From: JABMPO01 sp964539785
GTDB lineage: Bacteria > Fidelibacterota > Marinisomatia > Marinisomatales > TCS56
Assembly: GCA_964539785.1 (NCBI GenBank)
Contig: CAZIJQ010000059.1
Span: 1 to 14,234 of the forward strand
Direction: 5' to 3'
DNA length: 14,234 nt
Notes under the pieces: model-generated
Databases searched by the model: none
What the model was told of the DNA's origin: nothing
The model's input: only the letters and a program-made list of their open reading frames with translations
Position numbers and translations under genes: made by a program
In this document: positions 1 to 8,187 of the stretch, in pieces
Position numbering within the stretch: position 1 is the first letter of the stretch
Layout: each line of letters begins with the position of its first letter

Positions 1-137
1 GAACTTTCAATAATTTGTTTAATTCTTGTCATTTCATTCTCTTTTGCCACTTAACATTGTCAATATGTGGAAAATTTTGACTCATATCACCCTTATATCT
101 GGAAAATATTACCACTTATTGTTATATTCTCATTGAA

Positions 138-168
138 ACATGGAAAAATTACTGGTAATATTCCATGT
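138..168. repeat. Imperfect palindrome upstream of the integrase
   Basis: The arms ACATGGAA (138-145) and TTCCATGT (161-168) are perfectly complementary. Inside them ATTAC (148-152) faces GTAAT (155-159), separated from the outer arms by AA on one side and a single A on the other. The result is a near-perfect stem with a small asymmetric bulge. A second inverted pair, AATATTACCA (105-114) and TGGTAATATT (153-162), competes with it. The position, about 55 bases before the likely integrase start, is where an integron attI site or a regulatory hairpin could lie. I do not see a clear GTTRRRY core, so no attI is called. Confidence 0.6.
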
Positions 169-223
169 ATTAAACCTATCATATGGTATTATGGAATCCC
201 ATCCTTTAAATATGGTCGAGATT

Positions 224-1255
224 ATGAAAGAACAAAACAACTTACAACCAAAATTTATCCCTGATCAGGACTTAAAACTTATGGATCAAGTACGGCAAGT
301 CCTGCGCTATCATCATTATTCGTATCGAACCGAACAGAGTTATTGTAGTTGGGTCAAAAGATATGTCAAGTTCCATGGTGGACATATTCATCCCAATAAA
401 ATGGGTAAACCGGAATTGGATGCCTTTTTAAGTGATCTCGCTACCAATCTGAAAGTCTCAGCCTCTACTCAACGCCAGGCCATGAATGCACTTATTTTTC
501 TATATAAACGCGTGCTTGATCAGCCAGTAAAAGATCAATTAGAACCGGTTAGAGCTGTTAAACAACCGCAACTGCCGGTAGTAATGTCCCGGTCCGAAGT
601 CAATAAAGTGCTGTCGTTAATGTATGGTAATCATAAACTAATGGCCGGACTTCTATACGGGAGTGGATTAAGATTGATGGAATGTATTCGTTTCCGGGTT
701 AAAGATTTGGATTTTAGTCGGAATACGATTTACATCCGAGGAGGTAAGGGTGCTAAAGATCGGGTAACATTATTTCCTCTATCTATCAAAGAATCATTAA
801 AAGTACAGGTGGATTTGGTGAAGATCCTCCATGATCAGGATTTGGAACAGGGTTATGGCGAAACATTCATTCCTCCGGCCCTGGCCCGGAAATATCCTGC
901 GGCAGCCAGAGAATTTATCTGGCAATTTGTTTTCCCTGCTAAAAAATTGAGCATCGATCCCCGCTCCGGTGTCCTGAGGCGTCATCATGTTATGGAGTCA
1001 GGATTACAAAAAGCGGTGCGAAAAGCAGTGCTACTGGCTGGAATAACCAAACGTGTTAGCTGCCACACCTTTCGCCACAGCTTTGCTACCCATCTGCTGG
1101 AAAATGGCGTTAACATAAGAATTGTTCAGGAGCTGATGGGGCACACTAATGTTAAAACAACCGAGATTTATACCCATGTGATGGAAAGGGATTTGAATAA
1201 GCTTAGGAGTCCTCTGGATGTGCTATTGGCAGAGTATAATATGAGCCCCGGATGA
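224..1255 (+). CDS. intI: Integron integrase (IntI-type tyrosine recombinase)
   Basis: This site-specific tyrosine recombinase would insert and excise gene cassettes at attI/attC sites. From the ATG at 224 it has 343 residues, close to typical IntI length. The N-terminal SAM-like DNA-binding region has the family wording HYSYRTEQSY. Catalytic residues are visible: R150 (GLRLME), K175 (RGGKG), H281 and R284 (SCHTFRHSFATHLLE), H307 (LMGH) and nucleophile Y316 (IYTHV). Residues 219-239 (ALARKYP through WQFVFPA) form the extra segment that separates integron integrases from XerC/XerD. The reading frame is open back to an ATG at 140, but that start lies inside a palindrome and would add 28 residues absent from relatives; 224 fits the usual short leader before the LMDQVR segment. 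No strong Shine-Dalgarno is seen at either start. No attC array is visible downstream; upstream lies mostly outside the window. Confidence 0.93.
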   Translation: MKEQNNLQPKFIPDQDLKLMDQVRQVLRYHHYSYRTEQSYCSWVKRYVKFHGGHIHPNKMGKPELDAFLSDLATNLKVSASTQRQAMNALIFLYKRVLDQPVKDQLEPVRAVKQPQLPVVMSRSEVNKVLSLMYGNHKLMAGLLYGSGLRLMECIRFRVKDLDFSRNTIYIRGGKGAKDRVTLFPLSIKESLKVQVDLVKILHDQDLEQGYGETFIPPALARKYPAAAREFIWQFVFPAKKLSIDPRSGVLRRHHVMESGLQKAVRKAVLLAGITKRVSCHTFRHSFATHLLENGVNIRIVQELMGHTNVKTTEIYTHVMERDLNKLRSPLDVLLAEYNMSPG

Positions 1256-1396
1256 TAAAAGCCCTGCCCGGCACCGGTAAGTCGGAATTTCAGATAGTTA
1301 ATATTTTCAAATTGAAACCGGATCAGGCTGCGCTAAATTACCATAATCTGCTGTCATACATTACTGGCGGTCTGCGAACATTAACACGGAGTAAAA

Positions 1397-3403
1397 ATGC
1401 CCCGAATAAATCAATGGTATGAACACCAGGGCAAGCCCAGGACCCACTGTTCCGCCGCCTTGTCCGAAGATCGACGAGCGCAGGCTGGAAGCAACGGGGA
1501 ATTAAACCATCCCTTCTCATCACGCCGTAGCGGAACGCGAAGGCGGATTAATTTACTTGTGCTAACCATCTGTTTGATTAATCTGACCATGGGCGAAATA
1601 GGTCCCAAATATGAGTTTCGTGCCGTCTGGGTGGCCACGGCCGCACCGGATTTCCCATTGTCCTATTCTGTCAGCGCCCAGCAGAATGAAATCCGCACAA
1701 TGCTTGATTTTCTTAAAGCTAATGGTCTCAATACCGTGATTTTCCAGATTCGTCCCGGCTGTGATGCTTTTTACGATTCTAATTATGAACCCTGGTCACA
1801 TTTGTTAACCGGTACTTCCGGTCAGGCTCCCAATCCGTTTTATGATCCGTTGGCCTATTTTATTGACCAGGCTCATCAGCGAGGTATCGAATTGCACGCC
1901 TGGTTTAATCCTTATCGTATCAGCACCATCAGTAATCTTAGCAGCCTCGATCCCAGTCATGTTTACCATCAGCATCCCCAGTGGGTTCTCACAATCACCA
2001 ATCGATCTGAAAATGGTGGCGATACCACAAATATGTATTCCAATACATTAATTATGGAAGCTGGTATTCCTGATCGCGATCAGCGATCCACCACTGTTAT
2101 TCTTGATCCCGGTATGGCAGTCGTCCGGGAATATATCATCAATGTTTTTATGGATGTTGTCAATCGTTATCAAGTCGATGGTGTCCACATGGATGATTAT
2201 TTTTATCCTTATGGTGGAATAGCTGATGAAGATGCAGCAACATTTGCCGTCGAACCGCGGGGATTTACCGATATCCACGACTGGCGCAGGGATAATATCA
2301 ACCTGTTGGTCCAGGGAATTTATGACAGTATCCAGGTGGTTAAACCATGGGTTAAGTGGGGCATTTCACCATTCGGAATCTGGAAGAATGGTTATCCCCC
2401 CGGCATTGTTGGGATGAGCTCATATTCCGCCATCTACTGTGATCCCATGGCCTGGCTCAATGCCGGTACAGTCGATTATCTTACACCCCAGCTTTACTGG
2501 CCTTTTGGTGGGCCACAGGATTACGGGATTTTAATGCCCTGGTGGGCTGATTCCACTTCAACTCACGACCGTCATCTTTATGTGGGGCATGCTCCTTATC
2601 GTATCTCCGATTACCACAACTGGCCGGCCAACGAGTTACCGAATCAGATTCGCCTGAACCGGATCACCGACGGTTGTCAGGGCAGTGTCTTTTTCCGTTT
2701 GCGCAATGGCATGATGAATAATCCCAAAGGTTTCATCGATTCCCTGCAAACTGATCTGTACCGCTATCCGGCTATTTCCCCATCTATGGCCTGGAAAGAC
2801 ACAATTCCACCAGCCCCTCCTTGTAGTGTCTACGTTGAAATAACTAATGATGAACATATTATATCGTGGCACAGCCCTGTAACTGCAATCGACGGTGATA
2901 CAGCCGTAAAATATGTTGTTTACCGGTCATTAATTGAGCCAATTGATATTGACGATCCGTCCAATATAGCTTCAATTGTGCCCGGGAATATTCATGAATA
3001 CATCAACTCGACCGCCAGCTTGTTTCACTATGCTGTTACTGCCCTGGACCAGTTGAGTAATGAAAGTGAAGCAGTTTCTGCTGCCAATTTGAGTATTGAC
3101 GATAGGGGGATTGTCTCAGTACCAGCTAAATTTTTATTATACCCCAATTCGCCCAATCCGTTCAATCCAACCACATCAATTTTATACGAGCTGAATGTGA
3201 CTTCACCGATTGAATTGACAATTCTTGATCTCAAAGGTGCGCAAGTCGCAACTCTGGTCAGCGAAATTCAGGCTCCCGGTTCTTACACTGCCGTCTGGAA
3301 TGGTACCAATCAGAATGGTAAACAAGTAGCGGGAGGTGCTTATTTCTATCGATTAACAGGGGCTGGTTTCAGCGCAACACGCAAGCTGATTTTGTTAAAA
3401 TAA
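1397..3403 (+). CDS. Secreted GHL10 glycoside-hydrolase-like protein with C-terminal sorting domain
   Basis: Likely a secreted or surface carbohydrate-active protein; the substrate is unknown. A hydrophobic signal-like stretch at residues 51-64 follows an arginine-rich patch. From residue 71 (KYEFRAVWVATA) runs the GHL10/DUF187 (YngK-like) TIM-barrel family, with typical wording such as FQIRP, LHAWFNPYR and VHMDDYFYPY (D266, D267 are candidate acidic catalytic residues). A fibronectin-III-like region follows (about 475-570), then a FlgD-Ig/type IX sorting-like domain with NSPNPFNPTTSI and a terminal Arg-Lys-containing strand. The start at 1397 has a good ACGGAG (1386-1391) five bases upstream. 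However, residues 6-50 do not resemble a normal signal peptide n-region and include a genomic repeat (1523-1551), so the N-terminus may be altered or the true start may be later (GTG at 1559 is in frame). Confidence 0.88.
   Translation: MPRINQWYEHQGKPRTHCSAALSEDRRAQAGSNGELNHPFSSRRSGTRRRINLLVLTICLINLTMGEIGPKYEFRAVWVATAAPDFPLSYSVSAQQNEIRTMLDFLKANGLNTVIFQIRPGCDAFYDSNYEPWSHLLTGTSGQAPNPFYDPLAYFIDQAHQRGIELHAWFNPYRISTISNLSSLDPSHVYHQHPQWVLTITNRSENGGDTTNMYSNTLIMEAGIPDRDQRSTTVILDPGMAVVREYIINVFMDVVNRYQVDGVHMDDYFYPYGGIADEDAATFAVEPRGFTDIHDWRRDNINLLVQGIYDSIQVVKPWVKWGISPFGIWKNGYPPGIVGMSSYSAIYCDPMAWLNAGTVDYLTPQLYWPFGGPQDYGILMPWWADSTSTHDRHLYVGHAPYRISDYHNWPANELPNQIRLNRITDGCQGSVFFRLRNGMMNNPKGFIDSLQTDLYRYPAISPSMAWKDTIPPAPPCSVYVEITNDEHIISWHSPVTAIDGDTAVKYVVYRSLIEPIDIDDPSNIASIVPGNIHEYINSTASLFHYAVTALDQLSNESEAVSAANLSIDDRGIVSVPAKFLLYPNSPNPFNPTTSILYELNVTSPIELTILDLKGAQVATLVSEIQAPGSYTAVWNGTNQNGKQVAGGAYFYRLTGAGFSATRKLILLK
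1523..1551. repeat. Short interspersed repeat, copy 1 (inside CDS)
   Basis: A 29-base element (CGCCGTAG, six variable bases, GCGAAGGCGGATTAA) matches 24 of 29 positions with the element at 12940-12968. The ends CGCC and GGCG are complementary, giving a short palindromic look. Here it lies in frame in the N-terminal part of the secreted GHL10 protein and encodes the arginine-rich RRSGTRRR patch before its hydrophobic segment. Two copies 11.4 kb apart point to a dispersed genomic repeat family. Confidence 0.75.
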
Positions 3404-3420
3404 AAATGATTGCGAATTAC

Positions 3421-3434
3421 TATTGCATGCAATA
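3421..3434. repeat. Perfect 14-base palindrome
   Basis: TATTGCATGCAATA reads identically on both strands, in the 159-base gap between the GHL10 gene and the first polyphosphate kinase. A TATAAT hexamer follows at 3443-3448, so the palindrome would sit around the -35 zone of a possible promoter for the kinase genes. No good -35 hexamer at normal spacing is visible. It may be an operator site or chance in AT-rich DNA. Confidence 0.5.
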
Positions 3435-3562
3435 ATTAAGTATATAATTGTGGCAAAAATGATTATGCTGATTGAGTAGCGATAATTTTTGTAGATTCTA
3501 TGAATTATCAGGCTGATTCTATTCAGTGATAAGGTAAACCACTCACAATTTCGGAGGTCGAG

Positions 3563-4390
3563 TTGGATCAAGCAGATTTGAATGATAAGAATATCAATAA
3601 GATTATAAAGAACTATCATAAAACCAAGGAATTGAAACCTTATCAAGCCGAATTGATTAAGCTGCAGAGGCACCTGGAGGTCACCGGGAAAAAAATGATC
3701 ATTTTATTTGATGGTCGGGATGCTTCAGGAAAAGGCGGGACAATTCGCCGTGTTACTCGCTACATGAATGAAAAGCACTATCGGGTAGTAGCATTGGGCA
3801 AACCAACTTCGGACCAGAAAACGGAGTTGCACATGAAGCGCTATATCGAACATTTCCCCCATGCCGGTGAAATTGTTTTATTTGATCGTACTTGGTATAA
3901 CCGGGCTATGGTGGAACCGGTCCTGGGGTTTTGTAATCAGAAGCAGTATAATAAATTTTTAAAAAATGTTAACAGCTACGAGGAAAATTTCCTGGAAGAT
4001 AGTAAAACCATAATGCTCAAACTATATTTTTCTGTCTCGAAAGCCGAGCAGGCCAAGCGATTCAATCGTCGTACCAATGACCCATTACGGCAGTGGAAAC
4101 TTAGCGAAGTGGATCGACAGGCTCAGTCAATGTGGGATGAATTCACCCAAAAAAAATATAAAATGCTGAAGAAATCCTCTACAGATTTAGCACCATGGGT
4201 TATTATCAGGTCGGACAGTAAACACCAGGCACGTTTGGAAACCATGAAGGTAATTCTGAATTCGGTCAGATATCGGGGACGCAGCAAAATCCTGGATATG
4301 GAAATTGATCCAAAGATAGTTATTCCGGCCCAGGAAGAAATAAAAAGAATGAAGAAACAAAAACAGAAATATGGTAAGTATACTGCTTGA
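3563..4390 (+). CDS. ppk2: PPK2-family polyphosphate kinase, paralog 1
   Basis: A cytosolic kinase that transfers phosphate between polyphosphate and nucleotides (PPK2 family, Pfam PF03976). Visible motifs are Walker A GRDASGKGG (residues 51-59), the Walker B/catalytic loop DRTWYNR (108-114) after EIVLF, and the lid region RFNRRTNDPLRQWK. At 275 residues it is a single-domain enzyme of normal length. The start is TTG at 3563, supported by GGAGG at 3553-3557 with a five-base spacer. It is followed after 78 bases by a second PPK2 gene in the same orientation, so the pair looks like a tandem duplication. It is less like canonical class I enzymes than its neighbour (for example KPTSDQKTELHMKRY in place of KPSDREQTQWYFQRY), so nucleotide preference may differ. 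Confidence 0.93.
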   Translation: MDQADLNDKNINKIIKNYHKTKELKPYQAELIKLQRHLEVTGKKMIILFDGRDASGKGGTIRRVTRYMNEKHYRVVALGKPTSDQKTELHMKRYIEHFPHAGEIVLFDRTWYNRAMVEPVLGFCNQKQYNKFLKNVNSYEENFLEDSKTIMLKLYFSVSKAEQAKRFNRRTNDPLRQWKLSEVDRQAQSMWDEFTQKKYKMLKKSSTDLAPWVIIRSDSKHQARLETMKVILNSVRYRGRSKILDMEIDPKIVIPAQEEIKRMKKQKQKYGKYTA

Positions 4391-4468
4391 TTGAATTAAT
4401 AATTAATGGCATAATTGAGAGTATCATTAAAGTCAATTTTTTGAATTTCACCCGGGAGATATAATCCA

Positions 4469-5431
4469 ATGACCAAAGTCACTAGAAAGACATCCCCTAC
4501 CGGTAAAAAACCACCGGGTCCCGCCATCAAAGAAAAACCCGCAGTTGCCAAGCCAACCGGTTTGCCAAGCTCATCCATCTCTGAAGGTAGCGCATTGGAG
4601 AACCTTAATAAAAAAGAAAAACCAGGTCGAGTGGCGGTATGGGTGGCAGAGCATCGGATTGAATATGAACGCGAATTAAAAATATTACAGCTTGAGATGC
4701 TCAAGCTTCAGAATCATGTCAAGGCTCAAGGGCAACGGATTGTGATGTTGTTTGAAGGACGCGATGCGGCCGGAAAAGGCGGCACAATCAAGCGGATGAT
4801 CGAACATATGAATCCACGAAATGCCAGGGTAGCCGCCCTCGCCAAACCTAGTGATCGTGAGCAAACACAATGGTATTTTCAGCGCTATGTAGCCCAGTTA
4901 CCGGCGGCCGGTGAAATTGTATTATTTGATCGCAGTTGGTATAATCGTGCTATGGTTGAGCCGGTAATGGGTTTTTGCACCGATGAACAGAACAAGCGTT
5001 TTCTGAAATATGTTCCGCTTTTTGAGCAGTTATTAGTCAAAGACGGGATCATCCTGATCAAATTATATTATTCTGTTTCTAAAAAAAGCCAATTCAAGCG
5101 TTTCAATTCCAGGGAAACAGACCCGCTCAAGCAATATAAAATATCACCGGTTGACAAGATGGCGCAGGATTTATGGGATCAGTACTCCATGCGAAAATTC
5201 CAAATGATAACCGAAACCAACCGCACTATCACTCCCTGGACCATAATTCGATCAGACAATAAAAAAGCCGCTCGGATAAATTGCATGAAATATATTCTTA
5301 CCAATCTTAAATATGAGGGAAAAATAGACGCCAAATCATTAAAACCGGATCCCAAAATTGTCATATCCGGTATCGATGAAATTAAAATAATGGAGGAAAA
5401 TCTGTTTTCCCCCGAAAATTTACCAGGTTAA
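4469..5431 (+). CDS. ppk2: PPK2-family polyphosphate kinase, paralog 2, with basic N-terminal extension
   Basis: Second polyphosphate:nucleotide phosphotransferase. Walker A is GRDAAGKGG (97-105), the catalytic loop is DRSWYNR (154-160), and the KPSDREQTQWYFQRY and MGFC wording is that of class I PPK2, which mainly converts ADP to ATP with polyphosphate. The 320 residues include about 53 extra at the start, rich in Lys, Pro and Ser and probably disordered; the conserved part begins near residue 55. Such a basic tail could bind polyphosphate, but that is inference. The ATG start has GGGAG at 4454-4458, ten bases upstream. The acyltransferase gene begins only 24 bases after the stop, suggesting cotranscription. 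Confidence 0.94.
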   Translation: MTKVTRKTSPTGKKPPGPAIKEKPAVAKPTGLPSSSISEGSALENLNKKEKPGRVAVWVAEHRIEYERELKILQLEMLKLQNHVKAQGQRIVMLFEGRDAAGKGGTIKRMIEHMNPRNARVAALAKPSDREQTQWYFQRYVAQLPAAGEIVLFDRSWYNRAMVEPVMGFCTDEQNKRFLKYVPLFEQLLVKDGIILIKLYYSVSKKSQFKRFNSRETDPLKQYKISPVDKMAQDLWDQYSMRKFQMITETNRTITPWTIIRSDNKKAARINCMKYILTNLKYEGKIDAKSLKPDPKIVISGIDEIKIMEENLFSPENLPG

Positions 5432-5455
5432 CAAATATTTCGTTTTAATTAAGGT

Positions 5456-6826
5456 ATGCTATACCGCGTTGCAAAATTTATAGCTTTTCGGGCTGTAAAA
5501 TTGTTTTACCGCCGGGTAATTATAAAGAATAAGAAATATTTGCCCAAATCAGGGCCGGTTATTTTTGCAGCAAATCATCCCAATACAATGATGGATCCAC
5601 TGTTGATTGGATTTGCCTGTACCCGAAATCTGCATTTTCTGGCAAAAAGTACCTTGTTTGGTCGACCGCTGGTTAACTCCTTTCTGAATCGGTTGAAAAT
5701 CATTCCTGTATACCGCCGGCAGGATAATCCTGCTACTATGCATAAGAATGTGGAAACTTTTGAACAATGCTTCCGGATTTTGGACCAGGGAAAGTGCATT
5801 CTGATCTTTCCCGAAGGAATATCGCTGGCGGATCGGATTTTGAGTCCCATAAAAACCGGAGCGGCACGAATTGGATTTGGAGCGGCGGCTCGTGCTGAAT
5901 TCCAAAATGCAATTAGCATTATTCCGGTTGGAATAAATTATTCCGATGTCGTTCGTTTTCGCAGTGATGTTTATATCCGTTTCGGTCAGCCAATCAACGT
6001 GTTGGATTATGCCGATCTTTATCAGAGTGATGAAGTTGAGGCAATTCATCAGGTCACCAATTTGATCGAAACGGCGCTAAAAAAATTGACGACTTCTTTG
6101 AAAGAAAACGATCTGGTTAAAATGGTCGAGAGTTTGGAATCCATCTATAAAAATGAGCTGATTGTTGACCAGGGGTATGAAATCCGTGATAAAAATGATG
6201 ACTTTTCGGTAACGAAAGGTTTAATTAATGCCGTCGAATGGTTCTATGAACATCAGCCAGAGCGAGTTGAAAATTTTAAAAAATTGTTGAACGGATATTT
6301 AGAGAATTTAAAAAGACTAAATCTGAATGATGAGTTTTTATCTCCGGTCGCGCGGGATCGGAATTTGGTACAACGGATTTTTGCTTTTTTGTATCTGGTG
6401 TTCGGGTTTCCCATATATGTTTATGGTTTAATCAATAATTATCTTCCCTATCAGATTCCACGCTGGTACACCAACAAGTATATCTCGGCCAAAGAATGGT
6501 ATGCACCGATGAAGCTAATTACCGGTGGCGCAGTATTTTTAATTTACTACGGTATTTTAATTACCGCTGTGGCTCTCATCAGTAAAAGTACCTGGCTGAC
6601 AATTGGATATAGCCTAACCTTGATACCCAGCGGCAATTTTGTATTAAAATATCTAAAACATGCTAGCCGGTATCGCCAACATTGGCATTTTCTGAATATA
6701 TTTTATCGGAAGCGAGCTATCATATTTAAGATTATTAATCAAAGAATGAGATTGATTCAATTTCTCGATAATGCGAAAAATGAATATCTACAGTGGCTCA
6801 GTAAAAATGAAGCGAACGGAAAATAG
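5456..6826 (+). CDS. PlsC-like lysophospholipid/glycerol-phosphate acyltransferase with C-terminal membrane segments
   Basis: A membrane-associated acyltransferase that would acylate glycerol-3-phosphate, lysophosphatidate or another lysolipid during phospholipid synthesis. The N-terminal PlsC (LPLAT) domain shows the catalytic block NHPNTMMD (residues 40-47, H41 and D47, the H-x5-D variant), a substrate-binding block IIPVYRR, and FPEG at 118-121. The C-terminal part, after a charged helical region (about 190-300), carries hydrophobic segments near 308-330, 354-377 and 380-398. This 450-residue layout is common in Bacteroidota and related phyla. AAGG lies only one base before the ATG at 5456, so initiation may be coupled to the upstream PPK2 gene; the sequence just after the ATG matches the family start, so it is preferred. 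Confidence 0.85.
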   Translation: MLYRVAKFIAFRAVKLFYRRVIIKNKKYLPKSGPVIFAANHPNTMMDPLLIGFACTRNLHFLAKSTLFGRPLVNSFLNRLKIIPVYRRQDNPATMHKNVETFEQCFRILDQGKCILIFPEGISLADRILSPIKTGAARIGFGAAARAEFQNAISIIPVGINYSDVVRFRSDVYIRFGQPINVLDYADLYQSDEVEAIHQVTNLIETALKKLTTSLKENDLVKMVESLESIYKNELIVDQGYEIRDKNDDFSVTKGLINAVEWFYEHQPERVENFKKLLNGYLENLKRLNLNDEFLSPVARDRNLVQRIFAFLYLVFGFPIYVYGLINNYLPYQIPRWYTNKYISAKEWYAPMKLITGGAVFLIYYGILITAVALISKSTWLTIGYSLTLIPSGNFVLKYLKHASRYRQHWHFLNIFYRKRAIIFKIINQRMRLIQFLDNAKNEYLQWLSKNEANGK

Positions 6827-6829
6827 ACG

Positions 6830-6866
6830 CCCCCACCGGGCGGGATGATTAGTGGGGGGACTAATC
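6830..6866 (+). other. Two overlapping, mutually exclusive hairpins after the acyltransferase
   Basis: CCCCCAC (6830-6836) can pair with GTGGGGG (6852-6858). Alternatively GATTAGT (6847-6853) can pair perfectly with ACTAATC (6860-6866) around a loop of six G. The two share bases, so only one can form. Neither is followed by a T-run, so a classical intrinsic terminator is not supported, though the position just after the stop suggests a 3'-end or transcript-stability role. Confidence 0.5.
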
Positions 6867-7068
6867 ACTGGCAGGGACGTCATTTATGAATCTTGATTTG
6901 ATTCAAGTTATAGTATATAGTTGCTTTTCGCAAGTTTTGATAGTGAAATAATTGAATGACACCATAAAATGGATAATTGTAGTTCTGAAATTGCAAACGG
7001 TGCTAATATTCCCATGACCGAGTATTCGGTACTTTGACTGAAAGACAATAACCTCACCTAATCACAAA

Positions 7069-8187
7069 ATGATGGAAATACGACCAGTAGTCACCCGGCG
7101 GGAATTAAAAGAATTTATCTATTTACCAGCCAGAATACATCGGGGACATAAAAATTGGGTTCCGCCAATTTATCAAGATGACTGGAAATATTTTGATTTT
7201 ACAAAAAACCGCCACGCCCAGGGTTGTGAGACAATAAAATTCCTGGCGTTTCAGGATGGCCGGCCAGTGGGACGGATAGTAGGTATAATCAGCCATCGAA
7301 TTAACGAATTACACAGAGAAAAAATCGCCCGGTTTGCCAATCTGGATTGTTATAACGACCAGGCTATTGCCAGCGCATTACTGAATCAGGTGGAGAATTG
7401 GGCTCAGGAATATGGAATGCACGGGATCATTGGACCAAAAGGATTTTCCAATTTGGACCCAGAAGGATTTCTGGTCGAAGGTTTTGAAAACGAGCCGACT
7501 CTTTCAACTTATTATAATTATGAATATTTACTACAGTTTCTTGATAGCTTGGGTTATGAAAAGCATGTTGATTATGTGGCCTATGAAATACCGGTTAATA
7601 TTCCTGTTTTCTATGAAAAAATATTTCAACGGATTACGCGACGAAAAGATTTTAAATTACTGGAATTCACAACTCGAAAAGAGTTAAAACCCTTTATTTT
7701 TCCGGTTATGGAATTAATGAATGAGACCTATCAAAGCTTGGATGGTTATATTCCGCTTTCCCATGTAGAAATGCAATCGATGGCCAAGCGATTTTTACCA
7801 TTACTGGACCCTCGTTTCGTCAAGGCAGTGGAATTCAATCGGCAGCTTGTGGCGTTTGTTTTAGGGATTCCCAATCTTAATCAAGGGATTCGCAAAGCCA
7901 GGGGACGACTGTTTCCCTTTGGATTGTTTCACATATTGCGAGCTGCCAAATCCGCTCCACAACTGGATTTGCTGCTGGGAGCGATCAGAGAGGAATTTCG
8001 GGGCAGGGGGTTGGATGTTTTTATGGGGACGGCGATGTATAAATCAGTACAGCAATATGGCTTTAAACACATTGACAGTCATCTGGAACTGGAGACGAAT
8101 ACGAAAGTACGTGCGGAGATGGAGCGGGCTGGGGGAAAAGTATATAAGCGTTATCGGGTTTATAAAAAAGACCTGAGGAAGAATTAA
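7069..8187 (+). CDS. GNAT-like N-acetyltransferase family protein
   Basis: A 372-residue protein of the large, poorly characterised GNAT-like family often found in Bacteroidota and neighbours. The N-terminal half has the recurring wording FIYLPARIHRGHKNWVPP and a GRPVGRIVG segment (about residues 64-72) resembling an acetyltransferase core strand; a second GNAT-like half follows (about 210-360) with LLLGAIREEFRGRGLDVFMG. The substrate is unknown. The start is either ATG at 7069 or the adjacent ATG at 7072; no Shine-Dalgarno is visible. The gene stands 242 bases after the acyltransferase. A short hairpin ACCGA-GTAT-TCGGT (7017-7030) precedes it. Its stop codon overlaps a small convergent gene on the minus strand. 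Confidence 0.72.
   Translation: MMEIRPVVTRRELKEFIYLPARIHRGHKNWVPPIYQDDWKYFDFTKNRHAQGCETIKFLAFQDGRPVGRIVGIISHRINELHREKIARFANLDCYNDQAIASALLNQVENWAQEYGMHGIIGPKGFSNLDPEGFLVEGFENEPTLSTYYNYEYLLQFLDSLGYEKHVDYVAYEIPVNIPVFYEKIFQRITRRKDFKLLEFTTRKELKPFIFPVMELMNETYQSLDGYIPLSHVEMQSMAKRFLPLLDPRFVKAVEFNRQLVAFVLGIPNLNQGIRKARGRLFPFGLFHILRAAKSAPQLDLLLGAIREEFRGRGLDVFMGTAMYKSVQQYGFKHIDSHLELETNTKVRAEMERAGGKVYKRYRVYKKDLRKN

Noticed and set aside
57..106. Sigma-70 promoter for the integrase (TTGTCA at 57 or TTGACT at 77)
   Set aside because: No acceptable -10 hexamer stands at 16-18 bases from either.
67..264. Open frame of 65 codons overlapping the integrase start
   Set aside because: It overlaps the integrase in another frame, has no recognisable domain and no good ribosome binding site.
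1256..1396. attC or attI site downstream of the integrase
   Set aside because: No paired GTTRRRY and RYYYAAC cores flanking a palindrome could be found in this gap.
5549..6049. Long minus-strand frames opposite the acyltransferase (166 and 114 codons)
   Set aside because: The plus strand encodes clear PlsC motifs here; the minus frames show no domain and are shadows of its codon pattern.
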